Assembly (NCBI RefSeq): GCF_036985595.1
Contig: NZ_BTPU01000101.1
Coordinates: 1 to 13,770, forward strand
DNA: 13,770 nt
Direction: 5' to 3'
Origin: Vallitalea maricola
GTDB lineage: Bacteria > Bacillota > Clostridia > Lachnospirales > Vallitaleaceae
The notes beneath the pieces were generated by a model. The model was given only the letters and a program-made list of their open reading frames with translations, searched no databases and was not told where the DNA came from. Position numbers and translations under genes: made by a program. Positions 1 to 7,747 of this stretch are shown here, piece by piece (within the stretch, counting starts at the first letter, position 1; each line of letters begins with the position of its first letter).

Positions 1-1622
1 GTTCCACCTTGTACAATGATTTTTTCTCCCATTTCCTTAGGATCTCTTATTTTAATTACTTTTTGTAAAGCATTCTTTATAACAGAATAAGATAATCCTG
101 CAGATATATCATTAATAGTAGCTCCTTCTTTTTGAGCTTGTTTTACTCTTGAATTCATAAATACAGTACATCTCGAACCTAAATCCACTGGATTCTTGGA
201 TTCTAAAGCTGATTTTGCAAAGCTTTCAATATTCATGTTTAATGATTTTGCAAATGTTTCTAAAAATGAACCACATCCAGATGAACAAGCTTCGTTTAAT
301 AGAATATCGTCTATTACACCATTTTTGATTCTAAGGCATTTCATATCCTGTCCACCAATATCCAATATAAAATCTACCCCTGGTAAAAAGGTATTGGCAG
401 CCTTATAATGTGCAATGGTTTCTATTTCACCAATGTCCACTTTTAGTGCTTCTTTTATTAATGCTTCTCCATAACCTGTCACAGTGGAATTAGCTATTAC
501 TGCTTTATCAGGCAGAATAGAATATATAGTTTTTATAATATCTACAGTCTGCTTTAATGGCTTGCCTCCATTACTTCCATAATATGAATATAGTAACTTT
601 CCATCTTCATCAATTAATGCTACCTTCGTAGTTGTAGAACCTGCATCAATACCAAGATAACACTTGCCTTCATATGTTGATAGTTCTCTTCTTTCTACGA
701 CATTTTTACTATGTCTTAACATGAATGAATCTAATTCTTCTTTATCTTTGAATAATGATTGTAATCTAGCCACTTCATTAGTACCTGTATCGGTAAGATT
801 TTCCATTCTTTCTAAGATGGATTTGAAAGGTACAACTTCTTCTTTTTTTGACTCGATAGCTGCACCTAATGCTACAAACAGCTGTGAATGAGGTGGTATT
901 ATTGATTGTTTACCTGTTAATTTTAAGGTTTCAATGAACCTTTGTCTAAGTTCTGATAAAAAGTAAAGTGGTCCACCTAGAAAAGCAATATTACCTCTAA
1001 TTGGTTTACCACATGCCAGACCACTTATAGTTTGATTAACCACTGCTTGAAATACAGATACTGCAATATCCTCTTTAGCAGCACCTTCATTTAATAACGG
1101 CTGAATGTCTGTTTTCGCAAAAACTCCACATCTAGCTGCTATTGGATATACTACTTTATGTTTTTTAGCAAGCTCATTGAGTCCCATTGCATCTGTTTCA
1201 AGCAATGAACTCATCTGATCAATAAAAGCACCTGTTCCACCAGCACAAGTTCCATTCATTCTTTGCTCAATTGTGTCACCTTCAAAATATGTAATCTTAG
1301 CATCTTCGCCACCTAATTCTATGGCTACATCCGTATCTGGTATTTTTAACTTGATAGCTTTTGTACATGCTACTACTTCTTGTATGAAAGGTATATTAAT
1401 CCATTTAGAAACAGCCATTCCACCAGAACCTGTCACCATTACGGTAATATCTGAATCATTAAAATGAGAGTAAGCTCTTTTTATCAGCTTACCAACTGTT
1501 AATCGTATATCAGAAAAATGTCTTTTATATTTACTATATAAAATTTCTCCTTGTTCATTTAATACTACTATTTTTACCGTAGTTGAACCTACGTCCAATC
1601 CAACATTTAATATGTTATTCAT
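1..1622 (-). CDS. 2-hydroxyacyl-CoA dehydratase activase-like protein, double ATPase domain (3' end outside window)
   Basis: The first 540 codons of a gene that is still open at the window edge. Two ASKHA-fold ATPase domains of the BadF/BadG/BcrA/BcrD family lie in tandem. The first spans about residues 5-255, with phosphate loop GLDVGSTTVK, ELGGEDAK, and cysteines C126 (GTCAGGTGAF) and C165 (AARCGVFAK). The second spans about 320-540, with GIDAGSTTTK, DIGGQDMK, C444/C448 (EACSSGCGSF) and C483 (GSRCTVF). In this family the cysteines hold a [4Fe-4S] cluster at the dimer interface, and ATP hydrolysis drives one low-potential electron to a partner 2-hydroxyacyl-CoA dehydratase. Clostridial proteins with doubled activase domains are usually about 1,400 residues and continue into dehydratase-like domains, so the missing part probably holds these; that is inference. 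The substrate is unknown. The gene has its own promoter and follows the his terminator. The first ATG (1622-1620) is poorly placed relative to AGGAGG at 1649-1644, so the start is uncertain. Confidence 0.88.
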   Translation of the reverse strand, partial: MNNILNVGLDVGSTTVKIVVLNEQGEILYSKYKRHFSDIRLTVGKLIKRAYSHFNDSDITVMVTGSGGMAVSKWINIPFIQEVVACTKAIKLKIPDTDVAIELGGEDAKITYFEGDTIEQRMNGTCAGGTGAFIDQMSSLLETDAMGLNELAKKHKVVYPIAARCGVFAKTDIQPLLNEGAAKEDIAVSVFQAVVNQTISGLACGKPIRGNIAFLGGPLYFLSELRQRFIETLKLTGKQSIIPPHSQLFVALGAAIESKKEEVVPFKSILERMENLTDTGTNEVARLQSLFKDKEELDSFMLRHSKNVVERRELSTYEGKCYLGIDAGSTTTKVALIDEDGKLLYSYYGSNGGKPLKQTVDIIKTIYSILPDKAVIANSTVTGYGEALIKEALKVDIGEIETIAHYKAANTFLPGVDFILDIGGQDMKCLRIKNGVIDDILLNEACSSGCGSFLETFAKSLNMNIESFAKSALESKNPVDLGSRCTVFMNSRVKQAQKEGATINDISAGLSYSVIKNALQKVIKIRDPKEMGEKIIVQGG

Positions 1623-1643
1623 ATGTTCGCAAAAAATGCTTCG

Positions 1644-1670
1644 CCTCCTATAACTCGATGTCTCCTATAA
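1644..1670 (-). promoter_or_regulatory. Duplicated Shine-Dalgarno-like motif before the activase gene
   Basis: On the minus strand the 9-base motif TTATAGGAG occurs twice, at 1670-1662 and 1653-1645, with a 17-base period. The second copy continues into a full AGGAGG (1649-1644). That AGGAGG lies 21 bases before the first in-frame ATG (1622), too far for normal initiation. It lies 6 bases before an in-frame ATT codon (1637-1635), and 11 bases before a TTG (1632-1630) in another frame that opens a five-codon ORF whose stop overlaps the ATG region. The motif is seen directly; which codon is used is not resolved. Confidence 0.5.
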
Positions 1671-1689
1671 CAATAATGATTATTATTAT

Positions 1690-1716
1690 ATTATACCATT
1701 TTCCCATAACATTCAA
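1690..1716 (-). promoter_or_regulatory. Probable sigma-A promoter for the activase gene (extended -10)
   Basis: The minus strand reads TTGAAT (1716-1711), a 15-base spacer, then TGGTATAAT (1698-1690), which is a full extended -10 (TGnTATAAT). The short spacer is tolerable with an extended -10. Transcription would start near 1683 and give a leader of about 60 bases. The site lies between the his terminator and the activase gene, so this gene is probably transcribed separately from histidine synthesis. Confidence 0.6.
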
Positions 1717-1737
1717 CTTAATATTTCATTAATGTTT

Positions 1738-1768
1738 ATCAAAAGTAAAAGTGTGCCAAAGCACACTC
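1738..1768 (-). terminator. Rho-independent terminator of the his operon
   Basis: On the minus strand, AGTGTGC (1767-1761), loop TTTG, GCACACT (1756-1750) forms a perfect 7-bp stem with a 4-base loop, followed by TTTACTTTT. It begins 6 bases after the hisIE stop codon and ends the his transcript before the activase promoter. The U-run is interrupted by one C. Confidence 0.85.
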
Positions 1769-1772
1769 CCAA

Positions 1773-2420
1773 TTATCTTCTTTTATTTAATTCCTTACAT
1801 ATGTCTTCCCAAGTAGTATTTTTCTCAACCATCAATACTGATAAATGGTATATTAAATCAGATATTTCATAGATAATTTCATCATTTCCTTCATTCTTGG
1901 CTCCAATAATTACCTCTGCTGATTCTTCTCCAACCTTCTTAAGAATTTTATCAATTCCTTTATCAAATAGGTAATTTGTATAAGAACCTTCTTTTGGATT
2001 TTCTTTTCTATCTACTATAACATTATATACCTCTTCAAATATCTCAAATACGTTTTGCTTTTTCTGTTGTAACTCATTGCTTTCTATAACCTCTTTATTA
2101 TCTATATCTATGTTTTTGTAAAAACAAGAATAGTTTCCTGTATGGCATGCAGCTCCTTCTTGTTTAACTTTTACCAATAAAGTATCATTATCACAATCCA
2201 AAGCCATACTAACTAAATGTTGGTAATGACCTGATGTCTCTCCTTTTAACCATAAGCTTTGTCTGCTTCTACTGAAATAATGTACTTTCTTAGTCTCTAT
2301 AGTCTTATTGAAAGCCTCTTTGTTCATATATGCTACCATCAAAACTTCGTTACTAGAATAATCTTGAGTAACAACTGTTAGTAACCCATCTGAATTTAAT
2401 TTTAATTTGTTGAAATCCAT
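1773..2420 (-). CDS. hisIE: Bifunctional phosphoribosyl-AMP cyclohydrolase / phosphoribosyl-ATP pyrophosphohydrolase
   Basis: Carries out steps 2 and 3 of histidine synthesis: PR-ATP to PR-AMP (HisE part), then hydrolytic ring opening to ProFAR (HisI part). Residue numbers here count from the preferred start. The HisI domain (about 5-105) has HYFSRSRQSLWLKGETSG, the metal-binding DCDND (75-79) and zinc-ligand cysteines C76, C92 and C99. The HisE domain (about 123-215) has VGEESAEVIIGAKN and an EISDLIYHL helix typical of the MazG-like pyrophosphohydrolase fold. At 215 residues it is normal for a fused HisIE. An upstream ATG at 2429 is only one base from GAGAGG (2436-2431). The ATG at 2420 is 10 bases away, gives MDFNKLKL, and is preferred. 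This is the last gene of the operon, 50 bases after hisF and just before the terminator. Confidence 0.96.
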   Translation of the reverse strand: MDFNKLKLNSDGLLTVVTQDYSSNEVLMVAYMNKEAFNKTIETKKVHYFSRSRQSLWLKGETSGHYQHLVSMALDCDNDTLLVKVKQEGAACHTGNYSCFYKNIDIDNKEVIESNELQQKKQNVFEIFEEVYNVIVDRKENPKEGSYTNYLFDKGIDKILKKVGEESAEVIIGAKNEGNDEIIYEISDLIYHLSVLMVEKNTTWEDICKELNKRR

Positions 2421-2470
2421 TATATTCATTCCTCTCTTGAAATAATTCTTCTATTATATAAGTTATATAG

Positions 2471-3232
2471 TTATAATCTTACCGGTATTTCATTATTATC
2501 TAAGTATTTTTTTAGTTCAATAATCTCTATTTCTTTAAAATGAAACAGTGAAGCTGCAAGAGCAGCATCAGCTTTTCCGAAAGTCAATACATCCTTGAAA
2601 TGTTCCATATTCCCTGCACCGCCTGATGCAATAACTGGTACATCAACTATTTCACTAATTTTTTTAGTTAGTTCAATATCATATCCTGATTTGGTTCCAT
2701 CTTTATCCATGCTTGTAAGTAATATTTCTCCTGCACCACGTCTACATACTTCCTTAGCCCACCAGATGGCATCAATATCAGTATTAATTCGACCGCCATT
2801 GATATAGACATCCCAACTATTATGTTCTTCGTTTCGCTTTGCATCAATTGCAACGACTACACATTGATTACCAAATTTATTTGCAGCCTCATTGATAAGC
2901 TCAGGTCTTCTTATTGCCCCTGAGTTGACAGCAACTTTATCAGCTCCAGCCCTAAGTATTTTCTTGAAATCCTCAAGGGTCTTAATACCGCCCCCTACCG
3001 TTAGTGGTATAAAAATCTCCTTGGCAGTTTTTCTTACTACGTCTACTATGGTATCTCTTCCTTCATGGGTAGCAGTAATATCCAAGAATACAATTTCATC
3101 TGCCAAACTCTTATTATATATTTTAGCTACTTCAACAGGATCACCTGCATCTATTAAATTAACAAAATTAATTCCTTTTACAACTCTCCCCCTATCAACA
3201 TCTAAACAAGGGATGATCCTTTTTGATAACAT
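2471..3232 (-). CDS. hisF: Imidazole glycerol phosphate synthase, cyclase subunit
   Basis: (beta-alpha)8-barrel cyclase that uses ammonia channelled from HisH to convert PRFAR into imidazole glycerol phosphate and AICAR. Its length of 253 residues is typical. It starts MLSKRIIPCLDV with catalytic D11. The second catalytic aspartate is D130, in VVVAIDAKR. Phosphate-binding loops are seen at TVGGGI (78-83), NSGAIR (103-108) and IASGGAGN (201-208), and the hallmark TSMDKDGTKSGYD spans 173-185. The Shine-Dalgarno sequence is AAAGGGTG, 5 bases before the ATG. It lies between hisA and hisIE; its partner hisH is two genes upstream, the usual order. No odd features. Confidence 0.98.
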   Translation of the reverse strand: MLSKRIIPCLDVDRGRVVKGINFVNLIDAGDPVEVAKIYNKSLADEIVFLDITATHEGRDTIVDVVRKTAKEIFIPLTVGGGIKTLEDFKKILRAGADKVAVNSGAIRRPELINEAANKFGNQCVVVAIDAKRNEEHNSWDVYINGGRINTDIDAIWWAKEVCRRGAGEILLTSMDKDGTKSGYDIELTKKISEIVDVPVIASGGAGNMEHFKDVLTFGKADAALAASLFHFKEIEIIELKKYLDNNEIPVRL

Positions 3233-3307
3233 ATAAACACCCTTTCTTACATATAAAGAACTCTATTTTAGTTTTTAATATGATATTAATTATAAAAGTA
3301 AATCTAG

Positions 3308-4027
3308 TTAGTTCTCAAATAATGAAATGGCTTCTTTTAGATTGATTTTATTGGTATACAGTGCTTTTCCAATTATAGCTCCCTCAGCATTAATTTTTTC
3401 TACATCCTTAAGGTCTTCTATAGAAGATACTCCACCAGAAGCAATAATATCTAGACTTGTTTCATCTATTAGATATTTTGTATAATCTATATTAGGACCA
3501 ATGAGCATACCGTCTTTTGAAATATCTGTATACACAATTGTTTTGACACCGTATCCTTTCATTTGTTTACACAAATCAAGAGCTGACACGACACTTAGTT
3601 TTTCCCATCCGTTAATAGCAACCATACCATCTTTTGCATCTATCCCGACAACAATTCTTTCATTGCCAAATTTCTTAACAGCATCTTTCACGAAGCTAGG
3701 ATTTTTAACCGCCAATGTTCCTATGATAACACGAGTTATTCCAACATCTAATCTTTCTTCAATATCTCTTATTGATCTTATTCCTCCACCTGTTTGAACA
3801 GGTATATCAACACTCTCAACTATTTTTTTGATAGCTTCTTTATTAGTCCAATTACCATCTAATGCACCGTCAAGATCCACAACATGGATATATGATGCTC
3901 CATTACCTGCCCATTTTTCAGCTATTATATATGGGTCATTGGAATAAACTGTCTGTTCATTGAATTTTCCTTGTTTCAACCTAACACATTTACCATTTTT
4001 AATATCTATTGCTGGATATAATCTCAT
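3308..4027 (-). CDS. hisA: ProFAR isomerase (phosphoribosylformimino-5-aminoimidazole carboxamide ribotide isomerase)
   Basis: Catalyses the Amadori-type isomerisation of ProFAR to PRFAR, step 4 of histidine synthesis. It is a (beta-alpha)8 barrel homologous to HisF. Its 239 residues are typical. Catalytic D8 lies in LYPAIDIKNGKCVRL and D130 in VVGIDAKDG. Phosphate-binding loops are QTGGGIRS (78-85), IIGTLAV (101-107) and IASGGVSS (195-202), and TDISKDGMLIGPN marks the second half of the barrel. The absence of TrpF-associated features suggests a dedicated HisA rather than PriA. The Shine-Dalgarno sequence GGAGG (4038-4034) is 6 bases before the ATG, among the strongest in the operon. Confidence 0.97.
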   Translation of the reverse strand: MRLYPAIDIKNGKCVRLKQGKFNEQTVYSNDPYIIAEKWAGNGASYIHVVDLDGALDGNWTNKEAIKKIVESVDIPVQTGGGIRSIRDIEERLDVGITRVIIGTLAVKNPSFVKDAVKKFGNERIVVGIDAKDGMVAINGWEKLSVVSALDLCKQMKGYGVKTIVYTDISKDGMLIGPNIDYTKYLIDETSLDIIASGGVSSIEDLKDVEKINAEGAIIGKALYTNKINLKEAISLFEN

Positions 4028-4059
4028 AACTTTCCTCCATCCGTATTACAAAACATCTA

Positions 4060-4659
4060 TTATAAAGAAACAAAATTTTTAAGTATGGAAAGCCCTATAA
4101 CTCCACTTTTCTCAGGATGAAATTGCAAAGCAAAAACATTATCCTTTTGTGCTGCTATCTGAATCTCTTTACCATAGTTAGTTGTTGCACAAACAATGTC
4201 TTCTGAAGTTTCCAAATGATATGAATGAACAAAATAAACATGTATATTTTTTGGCAATCCTTTAAACAAAGGTTCTTCTTTAATAATATTTAATTTATTC
4301 CACCCCATATGCGGTACTTTTAGATTAGTATCAAATCTAACGATATCTCCATGTAATAGTCCCAAACCTTCATGTGAGCCATATTCATTTGATGAATCAA
4401 ACAATAGCTGCATCCCTAGGCATATACCTAGAAGTGGTTTCTCTTTGTTAACACTATCATGTATGAATAAATCGATCTTTTTTTCCTTAATAAGATTTAT
4501 AGCATCTTTAAAAGCACCTACACCAGGCAATATAAGCTTATCTGTCTTTTCCAATTCCTGAACATCAGAAGATATTATATAGTCTACACCAATATAGGAA
4601 AGTGCATTAGATATACTTCCTAGATTACCCATTCCATAATCAATAATACCAATCTTCAT
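4060..4659 (-). CDS. hisH: Imidazole glycerol phosphate synthase, glutamine amidotransferase subunit
   Basis: Class I glutaminase that supplies ammonia to HisF. Numbered from the preferred start, the triad is C80 in GICLGMQLLF, H181 and E183 in QFHPEKSG. The oxyanion strand PGVGAF is at 45-50, and the N-terminal IGIIDYGMGNLGSI is diagnostic. At 199 residues it is full length. A longer frame begins with GTG at 4668, but that codon lies inside the Shine-Dalgarno run AAGGGTGG (4673-4666). The ATG at 4659-4657 is 6 bases downstream of it and is the better start. Just upstream a 10-codon frame (ATG at about 4690) ends in TGA overlapping the hisH ATG as TGATG; it has no clear ribosome site and is not called as a gene. 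Confidence 0.97.
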   Translation of the reverse strand: MKIGIIDYGMGNLGSISNALSYIGVDYIISSDVQELEKTDKLILPGVGAFKDAINLIKEKKIDLFIHDSVNKEKPLLGICLGMQLLFDSSNEYGSHEGLGLLHGDIVRFDTNLKVPHMGWNKLNIIKEEPLFKGLPKNIHVYFVHSYHLETSEDIVCATTNYGKEIQIAAQKDNVFALQFHPEKSGVIGLSILKNFVSL

Positions 4660-4713
4660 CACATCCACCCTTTCTTAAAGTACTTTTTCATATGATTCTA
4701 TTATCTTATAATT

Positions 4714-5301
4714 TTAAAGAACCCCTTTAGTAGTAAGTGCACCTTTTATTCTAGAATCTACTATTGTAGCTTGGTCAAGTGCATTTCCAAATGCTTTGAA
4801 TATCCCTTCAACGATATGGTGATTGTTCTTACCATCCAACAATTTGATATGCAGATTCATTTCAGCATTCATAGATACCGCTCTAAAAAACTCTTCTACC
4901 ATTTCTGTATCCATAGTACCTATTCTATCTGTAGTAAGTTCAACATCATAATTCAGATATGGTCTTCCAGATAAATCTAATGCACATAATACTAATGTTT
5001 CGTCCATAGGAATAACAGCAGAACCATATCTTTTAATACCTTTTTTATCTCCAATAGCTTCTTTTATGCATTTGCCAAAAACAATACCTATATCCTCTAT
5101 TGTATGATGGCAATCTACTTCCAAATCGCCACTGCATTTGATATCAAGATCAAATAACCCATGTTTGGATATATGAGTCATCATATGATCAAAAAAACCA
5201 ACACCTGTATCTATGTCATAATCTCCAATTCCATCTATATTAAGTTTTAGACTAATATCTGTTTCATTAGTCTTTCTATCCATCTCACTTATTCTCTTCA
5301 T
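4714..5301 (-). CDS. hisB: Imidazoleglycerol-phosphate dehydratase (monofunctional)
   Basis: Dehydrates imidazole glycerol phosphate to imidazole acetol phosphate. Manganese-binding motifs are DCHHTIED (63-70) and NNHHIVE (159-165), together with H39 in FFDHMMTH and H43, and H47 in ISKHG. Its 195 residues match the dehydratase-only form. There is no HAD phosphatase domain at the N terminus, so it cannot also supply histidinol-phosphate phosphatase as the enterobacterial fusion does. The Shine-Dalgarno sequence AAGGAG lies 8 bases before the ATG. It is separated from hisC by 102 bases, the longest gap between genes inside the operon when conventional starts are used. Confidence 0.98.
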   Translation of the reverse strand: MKRISEMDRKTNETDISLKLNIDGIGDYDIDTGVGFFDHMMTHISKHGLFDLDIKCSGDLEVDCHHTIEDIGIVFGKCIKEAIGDKKGIKRYGSAVIPMDETLVLCALDLSGRPYLNYDVELTTDRIGTMDTEMVEEFFRAVSMNAEMNLHIKLLDGKNNHHIVEGIFKAFGNALDQATIVDSRIKGALTTKGVL

Positions 5302-5328
5302 CCTATTAACTCCTTTTTAATTAATGTC

Positions 5329-5403
5329 TCAACTTTCCCACTTCAATATTCTATGCAGGTAAGCTAATTCAAAGGCTTTGGAAAGCCCAGTTAATGTTAA
5401 ATA
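5329..5403 (-). other. Intercistronic element between hisC and hisB: in-frame open stretch and hairpin
   Basis: Immediately after the hisC TGA (5406-5404) the same frame stays open for 24 codons until the next TGA at 5331-5329. It encodes a plausible peptide ending FELAYLHRILKWES. It has no ATG of its own and HisC is already complete, so it is not called as a gene. Inside lies a perfect palindrome, GGCTTT-CC-AAAGCC (5387-5374 on the minus strand). A CTTTCC at 5385-5380 is complementary to GGAAAG at 5338-5333, allowing an alternative long-range stem. It may be a structured RNA spacer, a small inserted repeat, or chance. Confidence 0.3.
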
Positions 5404-6459
5404 TCAATACATTTTCATGACCTTAATTAATTGTTGATTTTCTTCTTCAGTACCTACAGTAACTCTAATACAATTAGCCAATTCCCCTTGATCTCCGTAA
5501 CCTCTAACTAGAATCTTATGTTTTTCTAGTTTTGCAGCAATATCAGTATCTGACACTTTTATTAATAAATAATTAGCATGTGAAGGATATACCTTATCTA
5601 CATAATTTATTTCTTTCAGATTATCAATTAACCATTTTCTATTATTAATTATTTCTTTGATTTTTTTATCATACTGTTCACTATTTTCTATTACGATTTT
5701 AGCTAAAAATTGAGATAATGAATTAAGATGATAAGGTGGAATTACAATATTAATCGCATCTACCATACTTTTAGAAGCAATACCATACCCAACTCTAAGA
5801 CCTGCTAAACCATAAGCTTTTGAAAAAGTCTTTAGTACAATAAGATTATCATATTCTCTGAACTTATTTATCATTGTATCATCTATATATTCACTGTAAG
5901 CTTCATCAATAATAAGAGGACACTCAATCTTTTGCAATAGTTTTTCAATGTCTTCTATAGTCATAATGTTGCCTGTTGGATTATTAGGTGTACATATAAA
6001 TATACATTTTGGTCTAACCTCATTGTATAAATTAAGTATCTTATTTACATCATAAGAGAAATCTTCATTTAATGTAAATTCAACAGGAATACCTCTATTT
6101 AATTTTGTTGCTAGCTTATACATACTAAAAGAAGGTGTTGGCATTAATACCTTATCTCTTGGTTCCAGAAAGACCTTCAATATGCAGTCAATCAATTGGT
6201 CAGAACCAACTCCACATACTACATTTTCCTTTTCCACCTGCCAAAACTTAGCTATAGCATTCCTTAATTCATTACAATCAGTATCTGGATATCTCCTGAT
6301 ATTATTACAGTCATTAAGCCATTCTTTTACTTTATTGATAACTATTTCATCATGAAGATAAGGATTTTCATTAGCATCTAACTTCACATCATATTCTTTT
6401 AAAGGAGCATGGTATGGCGTAAAATCTTTTAAATCTCTTCTTATATAATCTTTAATCAT
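5404..6459 (-). CDS. hisC: Histidinol-phosphate aminotransferase
   Basis: PLP-dependent class I/II aminotransferase that makes L-histidinol phosphate from imidazole acetol phosphate and glutamate. Numbered from the preferred ATG, the PLP-binding lysine is K214 in TFSKAYGLAGLRVGYG. The cofactor-contacting IIDEAYSEY (183-191) and CTPNNPTGN (156-164) are present, as are the substrate-end KLDANENPY and the C-terminal NCIRVTVGT arginine. At 351 residues it is full length. A TTG at 6465 could add two codons, but the ATG at 6459-6457 sits 9 bases after GGTGA and is preferred. That ATG overlaps the 3' end of hisD by 8 bases, which suggests translational coupling. Some family members also accept aromatic substrates; operon position makes histidine the main role. 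Confidence 0.97.
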   Translation of the reverse strand: MIKDYIRRDLKDFTPYHAPLKEYDVKLDANENPYLHDEIVINKVKEWLNDCNNIRRYPDTDCNELRNAIAKFWQVEKENVVCGVGSDQLIDCILKVFLEPRDKVLMPTPSFSMYKLATKLNRGIPVEFTLNEDFSYDVNKILNLYNEVRPKCIFICTPNNPTGNIMTIEDIEKLLQKIECPLIIDEAYSEYIDDTMINKFREYDNLIVLKTFSKAYGLAGLRVGYGIASKSMVDAINIVIPPYHLNSLSQFLAKIVIENSEQYDKKIKEIINNRKWLIDNLKEINYVDKVYPSHANYLLIKVSDTDIAAKLEKHKILVRGYGDQGELANCIRVTVGTEEENQQLIKVMKMY

Positions 6460-7747
6460 TTTCAAATCTCACCTTTATTGAATTTGCATGTGCTGTTAAT
6501 TTTTCTGCATTAGCAAATTTTATTATATCTTCTTGTAATTCTCCCAGTGCTTCCCTGTCAAAAGAAATGATACTTGATTTCTTAATGAAATCATCTACAC
6601 TTAATGGTGAAAAGAACTTAGCTGTTCCATTAGTAGGTAAAACATGATTAGGTCCAGCCATATAATCACCTAAAGGTTCAGGACTATAATTTCCTAAGAA
6701 AATCGCACCCGCATTTTTAATCTTAGGCAGTACCATAAAAGGTTCTTTCGTACATATCTCCAAATGCTCTGGTGCTACCATATTACTCAGCTTAACAGCT
6801 TCATCTATTGATTTTACAACTACTATTGCCCCAAAATCGTTAAGTGACTTTTCTAAGATATCTTTTCTACTTAGATAATCTGTTTGTCTTATTAACTCTT
6901 TTTCTACTTCTTTTCCTAAATCATCACTGTCAGTAACTAAAATAGCTGAAGCCAATTCATCATGTTCTGCTTGTGATAATAGATCAGCTGCAACATATTT
7001 TGGATTAGCGCTTTCATCTGCTATAACTAACACTTCACTAGGACCAGCTATAGAATCTATACTTACATGTCCATACACAGCCTTCTTAGCAAGAGCAACA
7101 AATATATTACCAGGTCCAACAATCTTATAAACCTTAGGAATAGTTTCTGTCCCAAATGCTAACGCAGCCACTGCCTGGGCTCCACCTACTTTGTATATTT
7201 CATCAACACCACATTCATTAGCCGCAACTAATGTAACAGGATTCACTTTCCCATCTTTATCAGGTGGCGTCACCATCACTATCTGCTCTACCTCCGCTAC
7301 CTTAGCAGGCATAACATTCATTATGACAGATGATGGATAGACCGCTTTCCCTCCTGGAACATACACTCCAACCTTCTCTATTGGTGTAACCTTCTGTCCC
7401 ATGATACTGCCTGAATCACAACTATCAAACCAACTATACTTCTTCTGCTTATCATGATACTCCTTGACCCTCTTCTTGGATCTTCTTATGATTTCAACTA
7501 ATTCCTCATCAACCTGCTCATAAGCCTCATCAATCTCTTCTTTTGTCACCTTCAAAGATTTTTCATCCAATCTTACATTATCAAACTTTTCCCCATATTC
7601 AAAAATGGCTTTGTCACCATTATTCTTCACATTCTCAACTATACTAGCCACTATCTGCTCATACTTCCCATAATTATCAGGCGCTCTATCAAACAACATC
7701 TTATACAGTTCATTATCTGAACAATCACTATAACTAATATATCTCAT
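6452..7747 (-). CDS. hisD: Histidinol dehydrogenase
   Basis: Zinc- and NAD-dependent enzyme that oxidises L-histidinol through histidinaldehyde to histidine, the last two steps. With the start chosen here (431 residues), the zinc ligands fall at Q259 and H262 (LLSQAEHDE), D361 (PLGDYMAGPNH) and H420. The catalytic pair is E327-H328 in APEHLE. The GPSEVLVIAD signature follows DSIA. These positions are nearly identical to those of the well-studied enterobacterial enzyme, which supports the start. A longer frame begins at 7774, but AAGGAGG (7762-7756) lies inside it, 8 bases before the ATG at 7747-7745; that internal ATG is clearly the start. The 3' end overlaps hisC by 8 bases. Confidence 0.98.
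   Translation of the reverse strand: MRYISYSDCSDNELYKMLFDRAPDNYGKYEQIVASIVENVKNNGDKAIFEYGEKFDNVRLDEKSLKVTKEEIDEAYEQVDEELVEIIRRSKKRVKEYHDKQKKYSWFDSCDSGSIMGQKVTPIEKVGVYVPGGKAVYPSSVIMNVMPAKVAEVEQIVMVTPPDKDGKVNPVTLVAANECGVDEIYKVGGAQAVAALAFGTETIPKVYKIVGPGNIFVALAKKAVYGHVSIDSIAGPSEVLVIADESANPKYVAADLLSQAEHDELASAILVTDSDDLGKEVEKELIRQTDYLSRKDILEKSLNDFGAIVVVKSIDEAVKLSNMVAPEHLEICTKEPFMVLPKIKNAGAIFLGNYSPEPLGDYMAGPNHVLPTNGTAKFFSPLSVDDFIKKSSIISFDREALGELQEDIIKFANAEKLTAHANSIKVRFEND

Noticed and set aside
2595..3236. Plus-strand open frames opposite hisF (for example 2595-2807 and 2892-3236), and similar ones opposite hisA, hisB, hisG, hisZ, queG and the activase
   Set aside because: They lie entirely antisense to strongly conserved enzyme genes, encode low-complexity Ser/Ile/Leu/Thr-rich products typical of reversed AT-rich coding DNA, and show no ribosome sites or family motifs.
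4660..4690. Ten-codon ORF between hisB and hisH ending TGATG at the hisH start
   Set aside because: It has no Shine-Dalgarno sequence of its own, and hisH already has a well-spaced one; the overlap is probably incidental.
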